Positions 33,541 to 42,900 of a DNA stretch of 64,000 bases are shown here, piece by piece. The DNA lies in assembly GCF_009745985.1 (NCBI RefSeq), contig NZ_WFIX01000182.1, positions 1 to 64,000 of the forward strand, in the 5' to 3' direction. The translations under genes and the position numbers were made by a program. Within the stretch, counting starts at the first letter, position 1, and every line of letters begins with the position of its first letter. The notes under the pieces were generated by a model. The model searched no databases and was not told the DNA's origin. It saw only the letters and a program-made list of their open reading frames with translations. This DNA comes from Microbacterium karelineae (GTDB taxonomy: Bacteria; Actinomycetota; Actinomycetes; Actinomycetales; Microbacteriaceae).

Positions 33541-34623
33541 TCACGCGTCGCGGATGCTCGCGAGCGCGTCGAGGAAGGCGGTCGTCTCGTCGGCCGTGCC
33601 GGCCGAGACCCGCAGGTGGCCCGGGATGCCCACGTCGCGGACGAGCACGCCGCGGTCGTAGAGACGGCGCCACGTGTCGTGCGGGTCGTCGACGCCGCCG
33701 AACAGCACGAAGTTGCTCCACGAGGGGTACGGATCGTAGCCCAGGGCCTCGAGCGTGGCCGAGATGCGGTCGCGCTGGGCGATGATGTCGTCGACCGTGC
33801 GCAGCATCGCCTCGCTGTGCCGCAGTGCGGCCGTCGCGGCCGCCTGCGTGACGGCGCTGAGGTGGTACGGCAGCCGCACGAGGCGCAGCGCGTCGATGAC
33901 CGCCGGGTCTGCCGCGAGGTAGCCGACGCGGGCGCCCGCGAAGGCGAACGCCTTGCTCATCGTGCGCGACACGACGAGACGCTCTCGGCCGGGCAGGAGC
34001 GTGATCGCCGATGTCGCGTCGTCCGGCGCGAACTCGAAGTAGGCCTCGTCCACGATCACGATGCCGCGACTCGCCTCGTAGACGCGCTCGACCACCTCGA
34101 TGGGCAGCGGCGTGCCCGTGGGGTTGTTCGGCGCGCAGAGGAAGACCACATCGGGATCGGCCTCGCGCACCTGCCGCGCGGCGTCGTCGGGCTCGATCTC
34201 GAATCGCGGGCCCCGCGTGCCCGCGATCCACTCCGAGCCGACACCGCGCACGAGCAGCGAGTACATCGAGTAGGTCGGGGCGAAGCCGAAGGCCGTGCGG
34301 CCGGGGCCGGCGAAAGCCTGCAGGAGGTGCTGCAGCACCTCGTTGGACCCGTTCGCCGCCCAGATCTGCTCGGGGGCGAGCCCGTGGCCGAGATACGATG
34401 CGAACGCCTCGCGCAGCTCGGTGAACTCGCGGTCCGGGTAGCGGTTGAGGCCCGCGATGCTCTTCGCGACGGATTCCGCGATGTCGTCGGCGACCTCGGG
34501 AGGGATCGGATGCGTATTCTCGTTGACGTTGAGCGCGATGGGAAGGGACGCCTGGGGCGCGCCGTAGGGCTTCTGCCCGCGCAGGTCGTCTCTGAGGGGG
34601 AGGTCGTCGAGTGTCGCCGTCAC
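33541..34623 (-). CDS. hisC: Histidinol-phosphate aminotransferase
   Basis: PLP-dependent transamination of imidazole-acetol phosphate. The 360 residues include LNVNENTHPIPPEV, the PLP-lysine loop SRTMSKAFAFAGARVGY and the C-terminal arginine block HLRVSAGTADET. I chose GTG at 34623 (MTATLDDLPLRDDLRGQKPYG). The open frame continues far upstream through LysM and lexA antisense, which is spurious. TAGCAT ends exactly 7 bases before the GTG. Confidence 0.96.
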   Translation of the reverse strand: MTATLDDLPLRDDLRGQKPYGAPQASLPIALNVNENTHPIPPEVADDIAESVAKSIAGLNRYPDREFTELREAFASYLGHGLAPEQIWAANGSNEVLQHLLQAFAGPGRTAFGFAPTYSMYSLLVRGVGSEWIAGTRGPRFEIEPDDAARQVREADPDVVFLCAPNNPTGTPLPIEVVERVYEASRGIVIVDEAYFEFAPDDATSAITLLPGRERLVVSRTMSKAFAFAGARVGYLAADPAVIDALRLVRLPYHLSAVTQAAATAALRHSEAMLRTVDDIIAQRDRISATLEALGYDPYPSWSNFVLFGGVDDPHDTWRRLYDRGVLVRDVGIPGHLRVSAGTADETTAFLDALASIRDA

Positions 34624-34630
34624 GGTGACA

Positions 34631-34636
34631 ATGCTA
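34631..34636 (-). promoter_or_regulatory. -10 element of leaderless hisC promoter
   Basis: TAGCAT on the minus strand, 7 bases before the hisC GTG start, in the 29-base gap after the LysM gene. Confidence 0.55.
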
Positions 34637-34652
34637 CGGCCGCCGACCGCCG

Positions 34653-35024
34653 TCAGCGCCCTTCGGAGTACTCGGCGGGAAGCGAGATCGTCTGACCGGC
34701 CGCGACGAGCGAGCTCTGCAGCTGGTTGAGGGAGACGATCTCGGCGACGACATCGCGCGGATCGGACTGCGGGGCGACCTGCTGCGCGATCGTCCAGAGC
34801 GAGTCGCCCGGCATGACCGTGAGGCTCGCGAACGTGCCCGCGGGCGCACCCTGCTCGTCGGAGCCGAGCGCGGAGCCGCCGCCGAGGATCGCGATGCCGA
34901 GCGCCGCGACGACGGGGACGGCCGCGAGCGAGGCGAGAACGCGACGACCGCGGCGCGTGATGCGCAGACGCGTGCGCATGGTCGGGATGTGCGTGGCGGG
35001 GGCCGCGAGGGTGACCGTGCTCAT
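34653..35024 (-). CDS. LysM membrane-anchored protein divergent from lexA (probable SOS division inhibitor)
   Basis: A 123-residue protein with a basic N-terminus, one membrane helix (about 29-51) and an extracellular LysM peptidoglycan-binding domain (about 66-116, LTVMPGDSLWTIAQQVAP ... LVAAGQTISLP). Small LysM proteins divergent from lexA, such as YneA of Bacillus and Rv2719c of Mycobacterium, halt division during DNA damage. The position and layout here are the same. Its promoter TTGACT-N18-TAAGTT (35084-35055, minus) is covered by a LexA-box-like sequence. The role is inferred; overall identity to those proteins may be low. Confidence 0.85.
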   Translation of the reverse strand: MSTVTLAAPATHIPTMRTRLRITRRGRRVLASLAAVPVVAALGIAILGGGSALGSDEQGAPAGTFASLTVMPGDSLWTIAQQVAPQSDPRDVVAEIVSLNQLQSSLVAAGQTISLPAEYSEGR

Positions 35025-35053
35025 CTGGAGACCTTCTCTCGTATCGATGTACC

Positions 35054-35084
35054 GAACTTATCTTCGAATGTTCGAAGAAGTCAA
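35054..35084 (-). promoter_or_regulatory. LysM gene promoter with overlapping LexA box
   Basis: On the minus strand -35 TTGACT (35084-35079), 18 bases, -10 TAAGTT (35060-35055). The box GAAC-NN-ATCTTCGAA (plus strand 35054-35068) covers the -10, and the dyad CTTCGAA-TG-TTCGAAG (35062-35077) fills the spacer. The same box occurs ahead of recA. LexA bound here would block this promoter. Confidence 0.65.
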
Positions 35085-35089
35085 CCCCG

Positions 35090-35141
35090 TCTTCGAAGAT
35101 CCCGGGGGCCGATTCGACGACACACTCGAACAAACATCCCG
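35090..35141 (+). promoter_or_regulatory. Secondary LexA-like sites ahead of lexA
   Basis: A perfect palindrome TCTTCGAAGA (35090-35099) and a CGAACAAACATCCCG element (35127-35141) precede a possible lexA -10 TAGCGT (35161-35166). They are half-matches to the stronger box and suggest cooperative LexA autoregulation. Confidence 0.4.
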
Positions 35142-35223
35142 AAGATCGCACCGTCTCAGGTAGCGTTCCTCGTGACGAAGACCACCCCATCAGCGACCAC
35201 TGACATTCGAAGAGGAGCAGCGG

Positions 35224-35907
35224 ATGAGCGCCGAAGAGAAGACGCAGCCGGGCCCACGGGCGCGCCGCCGCAAGAACCTCAGCGAGAAGCAGCTCGCGAT
35301 CCTCGAGGTGATCCAGCGCTCGATCCAGGTGAACGGCTACCCGCCGAGCATGCGCGAGATCGGCGACGCCGTCGGCCTCAAGTCGCTCTCGAGCGTCACC
35401 CACCAGCTCGGCCAGCTCGAACTCAGCGGCTACCTCCGGCGCGACCCCGGCAAGACGCGCGCGATGGAGGTGCTCGTCGACCTGCCCGGCACATCGACCG
35501 AGAACCCCGCCGACTCCGCGCCGGCCGTGGGAGATGCCGCGATGGTGCCGCTCGTCGGTCGCATCGCCGCGGGCACGCCGATCACCGCCGAGCAGCAGGT
35601 TGAGGAGATCTTCCCTCTCCCCCGCCAGCTCGTCGGCGGCGGCGACCTGTTCATGCTGAAGGTGTCGGGCGACTCGATGATCGACGCGGCGATCTGCGAC
35701 GGCGACTGGGTCGTGATCCGCGCGCAGAGCACGGCCGAGAACGGCGAGATCGTCGCGGCCATGCTCGACGGCGAGGCCACGGTCAAGACCTTCCGCCGGC
35801 GCGACGGGCACGTGTGGCTGCTGCCGCGCAACTCGGCGTTCGAGCCGATCGTCGGCGACGAGGCCGTCGTGCTCGGGCGCGTCGTCGCGGTCATGCGCGC
35901 GGTCTGA
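35224..35907 (+). CDS. lexA: SOS repressor LexA
   Basis: Represses DNA-damage genes until RecA* triggers self-cleavage. The 227 residues have an N-terminal winged helix (about 18-78, [22 protein letters not shown]) and a C-terminal S24 domain. The cleavage site Ala116-Gly117 is in RIAAGTPI, and the catalytic pair is Ser151 (SGDSM) and Lys188 (ATVKTF). The ATG at 35224 has GAGGAG upstream. It is divergent from the LysM gene, and recA lies 21 kb away. Confidence 0.98.
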   Translation: MSAEEKTQPGPRARRRKNLSEKQLAILEVIQRSIQVNGYPPSMREIGDAVGLKSLSSVTHQLGQLELSGYLRRDPGKTRAMEVLVDLPGTSTENPADSAPAVGDAAMVPLVGRIAAGTPITAEQQVEEIFPLPRQLVGGGDLFMLKVSGDSMIDAAICDGDWVVIRAQSTAENGEIVAAMLDGEATVKTFRRRDGHVWLLPRNSAFEPIVGDEAVVLGRVVAVMRAV

Positions 35908-36007
35908 CGCGATCGCAGCGCGGCACGCACGGCGCGCCGAGACCCTTCGGTGCGGGACGAGACGCGACGGCGCGTCGACGCGGGTGCGCACACGCGTCGC
36001 CGTGCCA

Positions 36008-36013
36008 TAGCGT
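36008..36013 (+). promoter_or_regulatory. -10 element ahead of S9 peptidase gene
   Basis: TAGCGT exactly 7 bases before the ATG at 36021. Those 7 bases are GGAGGAC, a good ribosome-binding site, so this gene could use a conventional leader from a promoter further upstream instead. Confidence 0.35.
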
Positions 36014-36020
36014 GGAGGAC

Positions 36021-38006
36021 ATGTCGCAGCCTCAGCCGCTCCCCTACGGCACCTGGCCGTCGCCGATCCGCCCCGAGGACATGCCCACGGGTTCGCTCCG
36101 CCTCGGCCGCGCCCGCTACGTCGGCGACGAGGTGTGGTGGGCCGAGTCGGTGCCGGCCGAGAAGGGGCGCACGGCCGTGCTGCGCACCGGCCATGCCGAG
36201 CCCGTGCTGCCTGCCCCGTGGAGCGCGCGCTCGCGCGTGCACGAGTACGGCGGCGGCGCGTGGACGATGCTCGAGGGCGAGCGCTTCGCCTTCGTGAACC
36301 AGGCCGATCAGCGCGTGTACGCGTCTCGTCCCGGCGCGGATCCGACCCCGCTGACGCCCCACGACACCCGGCTCGCCCACGGCGATCTCGTCTGGGCGGA
36401 GGGCGCGCTCTGGGCCGTGCGCGAGACGCACGAGGCCCCCCGGCAGACGCCGCGGCGCGAGATCGTGCGGATCCCCACCTCCGGCTCCGGCGCGACGGAC
36501 CCGGACGCGGTGACCGTCGTCGTGGGCGGCAGCGACTTCCTCGCCTTCCCCGCACCCCGCGCCGGCCGGATCGCGTGGATCGCGTGGGATCACCCCGACA
36601 TGCCGTGGGATGCGGCGGAGCTGCGCGTCGGCGCGCTCGCCGACGACGGCACGGTCTCCGACTGGGTGCGCGTCGCGGGCGGGCGCGGCGCGGCGGGCGG
36701 CGAGAACGTCGCGGCCCTGCAGCCCGAGTGGACGGGCGACGACGATCTGCTGTTCACGCAGGACCCGCCGACCGTCATCACGCGGGCCGATCCGGCCCGC
36801 GGCGCACGCTGGAACCTCTTCCTCATCCGCTTCGACGACGACCTCGCGCACGCATCGCCGTCGCCCGTGTACCTCGTCGACGGCGACACGGGCGGCCCCC
36901 TCTGGAGCCTCGGATCGCGCTGGTTCGCCTCCCTCGACGACGGCAACGTCGTCGCGGTCGTCGCCGACGGCCGCTCCCGCCTCGTGCTCGTCGATCCCGT
37001 CTCGGGCAGCGTGACGGAGCTCGAGACGCCGCTCACGGGCGATGTGCAGGTGCAGGACGTGCGCGGGCGGCGGGTGCTCCTCACCGGGGCCGGCGCGACA
37101 GTGCCCGGCGGCCTGTGGGAGCTCGACGTCTCGGCCCGCTCGCTCCGGGCGCTCCGTGGCGGCGAAGCGGATCCGACCTCGGCCGCCCACGGCGCCGCGG
37201 TGCCGATGACGTTCCCCGGACCGCTGGGCCCCGTGCACGCGTTCTTCTTCCCCCCGTCGAGTCCTGACTTCACCGGACCGGACGACGAGCTGCCGCCCGT
37301 CGTCGTGCTCGTGCACGGCGGGCCGACGGGGCACGTGACGGGCGACCTGTCGCAGAACGCCGCCTTCTTCACGAGCCGCGGCATCGGCGTGCTCGACGTC
37401 AACTACGGCGGTTCCTCCGGATACGGCCGCGCCTACCGCGAGCGCCTCGCCGGCGGGTGGGGCATCGCGGACGTCCAGGACGTCGCTGCGGCCGCGCGCG
37501 GGCTCGTCGATGCGGGCCTCGCCGACCCCGCACGGCTCGCGATCAAGGGCGGATCCGCCGGCGGCTGGACGGTGCTGTGCGCCATCGCCGACACCGATGT
37601 GTTCGCGGCGGGCATCAGCCGGTACGGCGTCGCGGACCTGCGGATGCTGCTCGCCGAGACGCACGACTTCGAGGCGCGCTACCTGGACGGCCTCGTGGGG
37701 CCGCTCCCCGAGGCCGAGTCCGACTACATCGAGCGATCTCCCCTGTCGCGCCCCGAGAGCCTCACGACGCCGCTGCTGATCCTGCAGGGATCCGAGGATC
37801 CCGTCGTGCCGCCGTCGCAGTCCGAGGCCCTGCGCGACGCGCTCGCCGCCAACGGCGTGCCCCATGCGTACCTGCTGTTCGAGGGCGAGAGCCACGGGTT
37901 CCGCCAGGCCGACACGATCGTGCGCTGCTTCGCGAGCGAGCTCGCGTTCCTCGGCCGGGTGCTCGGCTTCGACCCGCCCGGGGCCGACCCGCTTCGTCTC
38001 GACTGA
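36021..38006 (+). CDS. S9-family prolyl oligopeptidase-like peptidase
   Basis: A 661-residue cytoplasmic serine peptidase or acylaminoacyl-peptidase. The N-terminal beta-propeller spans about 1-400 and the C-terminal alpha/beta hydrolase about 410-661. The latter has the oxyanion/entry motif VVLVHGGPTG, nucleophile Ser in KGGSAGGWT, Asp in LQGSEDPVVP and His in EGESHGF. No signal peptide is present. ATG at 36021 follows GGAGGAC. The PPTase gene begins 1 base after its stop codon, so they are co-transcribed. The physiological substrate is unknown. Confidence 0.93.
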   Translation: MSQPQPLPYGTWPSPIRPEDMPTGSLRLGRARYVGDEVWWAESVPAEKGRTAVLRTGHAEPVLPAPWSARSRVHEYGGGAWTMLEGERFAFVNQADQRVYASRPGADPTPLTPHDTRLAHGDLVWAEGALWAVRETHEAPRQTPRREIVRIPTSGSGATDPDAVTVVVGGSDFLAFPAPRAGRIAWIAWDHPDMPWDAAELRVGALADDGTVSDWVRVAGGRGAAGGENVAALQPEWTGDDDLLFTQDPPTVITRADPARGARWNLFLIRFDDDLAHASPSPVYLVDGDTGGPLWSLGSRWFASLDDGNVVAVVADGRSRLVLVDPVSGSVTELETPLTGDVQVQDVRGRRVLLTGAGATVPGGLWELDVSARSLRALRGGEADPTSAAHGAAVPMTFPGPLGPVHAFFFPPSSPDFTGPDDELPPVVVLVHGGPTGHVTGDLSQNAAFFTSRGIGVLDVNYGGSSGYGRAYRERLAGGWGIADVQDVAAAARGLVDAGLADPARLAIKGGSAGGWTVLCAIADTDVFAAGISRYGVADLRMLLAETHDFEARYLDGLVGPLPEAESDYIERSPLSRPESLTTPLLILQGSEDPVVPPSQSEALRDALAANGVPHAYLLFEGESHGFRQADTIVRCFASELAFLGRVLGFDPPGADPLRLD

Positions 38007-38007
38007 C

Positions 38008-38574
38008 GTGGGCGCGCGCATCGGGCCCGTCTCGCTCGTATGGGCGGACGCGGGCGCGGCGCGATCCGCGACCGGTCGCGCGCTGCTGGCCGGGCTGATC
38101 GCGGAGCTCGCGCCCGGCGCGGATCCGGCCGTGTCACGTGAATGCCCCCGCTGCGGCGCGACGGACCACGGGAGGCCGCGAGCCGATGACGCGCCCGTCG
38201 CGGTGAGCGTGAGCTACGCCGGCGGCGTCGTCGTCGCAGCCGCCGCGCGGAGCGAGCACGTGTCGGCGCTCGGCGTCGACGCCGAGCCGGAGCGCGACGG
38301 CCCGCTGGCAGAGCTCGCGCCGCTGTTCGCTCCCGCGACTCCGCCCGATGTGCGCGGCTGGACGATGATCGAGGCGGTCGTCAAAGCCGACGGGCGCGGG
38401 CTGCGCGTCGCGCCCGGCGAGGTGCGGTTCCGCGCGCCGCGCACGGCGACTCGGTTGCCGGGCGCGCGCATCGCCGCGCTGCCCGACGCGTGCGGCACCT
38501 TCGAGGTGGCCCCCGCGCCCGCCCCGCCGGGGATGGCGGTGAGCGTCGCTATTCGCCGAGCGCGACCTCGCTGA
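38008..38574 (+). CDS. 4'-phosphopantetheinyl transferase
   Basis: A 188-residue Sfp-type enzyme that should load phosphopantetheine onto carrier domains. It has the Mg-binding motif ALGVDAEPE (Asp91, Glu93) and the WTMIEAVVKADGRG motif (Trp118, Glu122, Lys126), plus a CPRCG-DHGRP block at about 46-57 seen in short actinobacterial members. I chose GTG at 38008, one base after the S9 peptidase stop. Its 3' end overlaps the convergent M1 peptidase gene by 26 bases. The obvious client is the carrier domain of the synthetase ending at 39907. Confidence 0.85.
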   Translation: MGARIGPVSLVWADAGAARSATGRALLAGLIAELAPGADPAVSRECPRCGATDHGRPRADDAPVAVSVSYAGGVVVAAAARSEHVSALGVDAEPERDGPLAELAPLFAPATPPDVRGWTMIEAVVKADGRGLRVAPGEVRFRAPRTATRLPGARIAALPDACGTFEVAPAPAPPGMAVSVAIRRARPR

Positions 38575-39910
38575 GGGGCGCGGGGGCCACGCCGTCGGCG
38601 TTCGGCAGGTCCGGCAGCTCCTCCCGGCGGAGCCACGCCTCGAACAGCGGCCCGAGGCTCGCGCCCGAGACCTCTTCGCACAGCCGCACGAGGTCGTCTG
38701 ACGTCGCCGTGCCGCCGCCGTGCCGCGATGTCCACGCCCGCAGGATCCGGAAGAACGTCTCGTCCCCGACCTCGAGCCGGAGCGCGTGCAGCGTCAGGGC
38801 ACCGCGCTTGTACAGGCGGTCGTCGAACATGCGGTCGGGACCCGGATCCCCGATCCGCAGGTCCTGCGGCTTCTCGCGCAGCCGCGCGTGGTGCGCGAGC
38901 GCGATGGCATGGGCGGAGTGCCCGCCCGCGCGCTCCGACCAGAGCCACTCGGCGTAGCACGCGGGGCCCTCGTTAAGCCAGATGTCGCGCCACGACGCGA
39001 GCCCGACGCTGTTGCCGAACCACTGGTGGGCCAGCTCGTGAGCGATGAGCCGCTCGAGCGTGCCCTCGCCGTCGATGTGGTTCGCTCCGAAGACCGCCGC
39101 CCCCTGCGCCTCGAGCGGCATCTCGAGGTCGTCATGGGTCACGACGACCGTGTAGGCCGGGAAGGGGTAGGCGCCGAACGCGTCCTCGAAGGCCGCCATC
39201 ATGCGCGGCAGCGACGCGAAGTCCGCGGAGACCCGCTTCGCGAGAAGCGGCGGGTGGTGGATCTCGCCCGCGACGCCCGCGAGGTCGACCTCGCGGCGGG
39301 TGTAGCGGCCGATGTGCACGGCGACGAGGTAGCTCGCCGTCGGCTGCGTGTGGGCGAACTCCCACGTGCGCCGGCCGCCGCGCGCGGCGACCGATCCCCG
39401 CTCGCCAGCGACGACGTCGTAGGCCGCCTCGGTCGTGAGGGAGATCCGATAGGTCGCCTTGTCGGCGGGGCGGTCGTTGCACGGGTACCAGGTCGCGGCG
39501 CCGACGGGCTGCGACGCGACGAGCGCGCCGTCCTCGAGCTCCTCCCAGCCCACCGCGCCCCACGCGCTGCGCCGCGGGCGCGGGGATCCGGCGTAGTCGA
39601 TCGTGACCTCGACGTCGTCGCCCTCCGCGAGCGCTCGCGTCAGGCCGATCTCGAGGCGGTTCTCGCGCTGCCGGAACGACGCCTTCTTGTCACCGGCGAC
39701 GCGCACGCGGCTCGCCCGCAGCCCTGAGAGGTCGAGGGACAGCGCCCGTGTCCGCTCCACGGCACGGCAGGTGAGCGTCGCGCGCCCCTCGAGGCGGTTG
39801 GACGAGACGCGGTAGTCGAGTGCGAGGTCGTAGTGGCGCACGCCGAACCGCGGATCCCCCACCTGCGGTGCGTACGGGTCGTCGGCCGCGTGGCGATCGC
39901 GGCGGGTCAC
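38549..39910 (-). CDS. M1-family zinc aminopeptidase
   Basis: A 453-residue cytoplasmic zinc metallopeptidase. The N-terminal beta domain (about 20-210) is followed by the catalytic domain with HELAHQW (His291, Glu292, His295), the third zinc ligand Glu314 in LNEGPA, and PLEAQGAAVFGAN replacing the usual GAMEN exopeptidase motif. It lacks the long C-terminal helical domain of PepN, as short actinobacterial members do. The GTG at 39910 overlaps the stop of the upstream synthetase (GTGA), so the two are translationally coupled. M1 enzymes are known to degrade epsilon-poly-lysine in Streptomyces, making it a candidate product-trimming enzyme. Confidence 0.9.
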   Translation of the reverse strand: MTRRDRHAADDPYAPQVGDPRFGVRHYDLALDYRVSSNRLEGRATLTCRAVERTRALSLDLSGLRASRVRVAGDKKASFRQRENRLEIGLTRALAEGDDVEVTIDYAGSPRPRRSAWGAVGWEELEDGALVASQPVGAATWYPCNDRPADKATYRISLTTEAAYDVVAGERGSVAARGGRRTWEFAHTQPTASYLVAVHIGRYTRREVDLAGVAGEIHHPPLLAKRVSADFASLPRMMAAFEDAFGAYPFPAYTVVVTHDDLEMPLEAQGAAVFGANHIDGEGTLERLIAHELAHQWFGNSVGLASWRDIWLNEGPACYAEWLWSERAGGHSAHAIALAHHARLREKPQDLRIGDPGPDRMFDDRLYKRGALTLHALRLEVGDETFFRILRAWTSRHGGGTATSDDLVRLCEEVSGASLGPLFEAWLRREELPDLPNADGVAPAPLSEVALGE

Positions 39911-42900
39911 GAGGCGTCCGCCTGGTATGCGCGCACCGTGACGGCGCGCCACGGGCCGATCGGGTTGCCGCTCCATCGCGATCCCACGGGGACGTCCTCG
40001 CCGCGCATCACGAGCGACGCGGGGCCGACCGTGGCGTCGGCGCCGATGCTCGCCGCGGGCAGGACGACGCTGTGCGGACCCAGCGTCGCGCCCCGCTCGA
40101 GGGTGACGGTGTCGATGCTCATCACCCGATCATGGAACAGATGCGTCTGAACCACACATCCGCGGTTCACGGTCGCGCCGTCGCCGAGCGTGACGAGGTC
40201 GGGCTCGGGCAGCCAGTAGCTGTCGGTCCACACGCCGCGGCCGACCTTCGCGCCGAGCGACCGCAGCCACAGCGCGAGGGCGGGCGTGCCCGCCGCGGCA
40301 TTCGCGAACCACGGCGCCGCCAGCATCTCGGTGAAGGTGTCGGACACCTCCGTGCGCCAGACGAAGCTCGACCACAGCGGGTGCTCGCCGCGGCGGATCC
40401 GCCCGACGAACGCCCATTTCGCGAGGGTCGTGATCCCGGCCGCGACGGCGCCCGCGAGGATCATCACGACGCCGGACAGCAGCCAGGCGACGAGGACTCC
40501 CCACGCATCGATCATCGCGGCGAGGGATCCCATGACGGCGAGCCCGAGAGCGCACGTGACGAAGACGGGCACGATGCGGCACAGCTCCCACAGCGCGCGG
40601 GCGACGCGCAGCGCGGGGCGCGGCCGGTAGGTGCGCTCGAGATCGGCGTCGTTCACGACGCGGCGCAGCCGCACCGCCGGCGAGCCGAGCCACGAGGATC
40701 CGGACTTCGCCTTCTCGGGGGCGACCGACAGCACGGCGACGAGCGCGTTCTTCGGCACGCGGTGGCCGGCGGCCGCGAGCCCGGAGTTGCCGAGGAACGC
40801 GCGCTTGCCGATGCGCGCCTTCGCGAGCCGCATGCGGCCGCCGCGCAGCTCGTAGGTCGCGACCATCGTGTCATCGGCGAGGAAGGCGCCGTCATCGATC
40901 CGGGTGAGCGACGGCAGCAGCAGCACCGTCGAGGCCTCGACCTCGCGCCCGACGCGCGCGCCGAGCATGCGCAGCCAGATGGGCGTGAACAGGCTCGAGT
41001 AGAGCGGGAACAGCAGGGTGCGGGCGGAGTCGAGCAGCCGCTCCGTCGTCCACGCCTGCCATGCGATCCGGCTGCGCACGGGGTGCTCGCCCTCGCGCAG
41101 GCCGAGCGCGAGCAGGCGGACGAGCCCCACGACGGATCCCGCGAACACCACGCCAGCCACGAGGACGGCGGGGACGAGCCACGCGAGCGCGCCCGGGATC
41201 GCGTGCGCGAGCGAATCGGCGCCGCGCACGCCGAGCGCGAGCACTGCGCCGCCCGCGGCGAACGCGACGAACGGCAGCAGGCCGAGGCCCACCGACGAGG
41301 CGGCGTACGCCCACAGCCACCGGCGCGGCGAGGCGGGCCGCGATCCGGTGTGCGGGGCGGACGCGCCCCCGATCCGCGCGGCGGGCGACCCGGCCCAGCG
41401 CTGCCCCGAGCGCACACGGCCGAACACGGCGGATCCGGGAGCGACCTCCGCGTCTCGGCCGATCTTGGCGCCGGGCGCGAGCGTGCTGCGCGCGCCGATG
41501 GTCGCGCCGGCGCCGATGCGGATCCCGCCGATGCGGACGGTGCCGCCGTCGATCCACGAGCCGCTGAGGTCGACCTCGGGCTCGATCGCCGCCCCACGAC
41601 CGACCTGCAGCATGCCCGTCACGGGCGGCAGCGTGTGCAGGTCGACGTCGCGGCCGATCTTCGCCCCGAGGGCGCGCGCGTAGTACGTCACCCACGGCGC
41701 GCCCGCGAGGCCGACGGGGTCGATCTGGTGCGCGATCTGCTCGGCGAGCCAGAGGCGCAGGTGCACCGATCCGCCGCGCGGATAGTCGCCAGGAGCGACG
41801 CCCGCGAGGAGGATCCGCGCGGCGAGCGCCGAGATCGACATCCGCCCGAACGGGGTGACGAACACGACGATGCCCACGATCACGAGCCACAGCGGCGCGG
41901 CGGGAAGGAACTCGAAGCCGGGGACCAGCGCAAGGATCGCGCTCGCCGTGAGCAGCCACGTCATCCACCTGGCGCCCGTCAGGACGAAGAGCGGCGCGCT
42001 CGCGAGGGTCTGCGCCCACTGCATGCGCCGCGGCGTCGGGCGCGCCGAGGTGAAGCCCGCCTCGGCGCCGGCGTCGGCATCGTCCTCCCCGTCGCCGACC
42101 GCCGCCGCCATCTGCCCGAGCCGCGGCAGGTCGTAGACGTCCGCCATCGTGAACTCGGGGGCGCGCGTGCGGATGCGCGAGACGAGCTGCGCGGCCGCGA
42201 GGGATCCGCCGCCGAGGGCGAAGAAGTCGGCCTTCTCGTCGCCGGGGTGCGCGCCGAGGACCGCCGCCCACTGCTCCGCGAGCCACGCCGCGGTGCCCGA
42301 CAGGCTCGATGCCTCATCGCCCGCGCTCTCGAGCGGCCACGGGAGCGCCGCCTTGTCGACCTTGCCGGACGTCCGCACCGGCAGCTCGTCCATGACGGCG
42401 AGCACGGGGATGAGCGGGGCCGGCAGCGCCTCCGCGAGCTCGGCGCGCGCGGCGGCGCGGTCGAACTCGCCCACGGGCACGACGTAGCCGACGAGCAGGG
42501 GCACCCCGCCCGCGGACTGCCGCACGGCGACCGCCGCGGCCGAGACCGCGCTGAGCGCCTGCAGGGCCGCCTCGACCTCGCCGAGCTCGATGCGGCGCCC
42601 GCCGATCTTGACCTGGTCGTCCGCGCGGCCCTGGAAGACGAGGCCCTCCGGATCCGCGCGCACGAGATCGCCCGAGCGATAGGCGCGATCCCAGCCGAGG
42701 CTCGGCATGGGGGCGTACTTCTCGGCGTCCTTCGCGGGATCGAGGTAGCGCGCCAGACCGACGCCGCCGATGATCAGCTCGCCCACCTCGCCGTCCGCGA
42801 CGGGCGCGCCGTCCGCGTCGACGACCGCGAGGGACCAGCCGTCGAGCGGCAGTCCGATGCGGATGGGCGCGGATCCGTCCATGCGCGCGGCGCACGCGAC

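Noticed and set aside
33541-36555. A 1004-codon fusion of HisC with an upstream region
   Set aside because: The extra N-terminal part is antisense to lexA and the S9 peptidase and out of frame with the LysM gene. HisC similarity begins exactly at GTG 34623.
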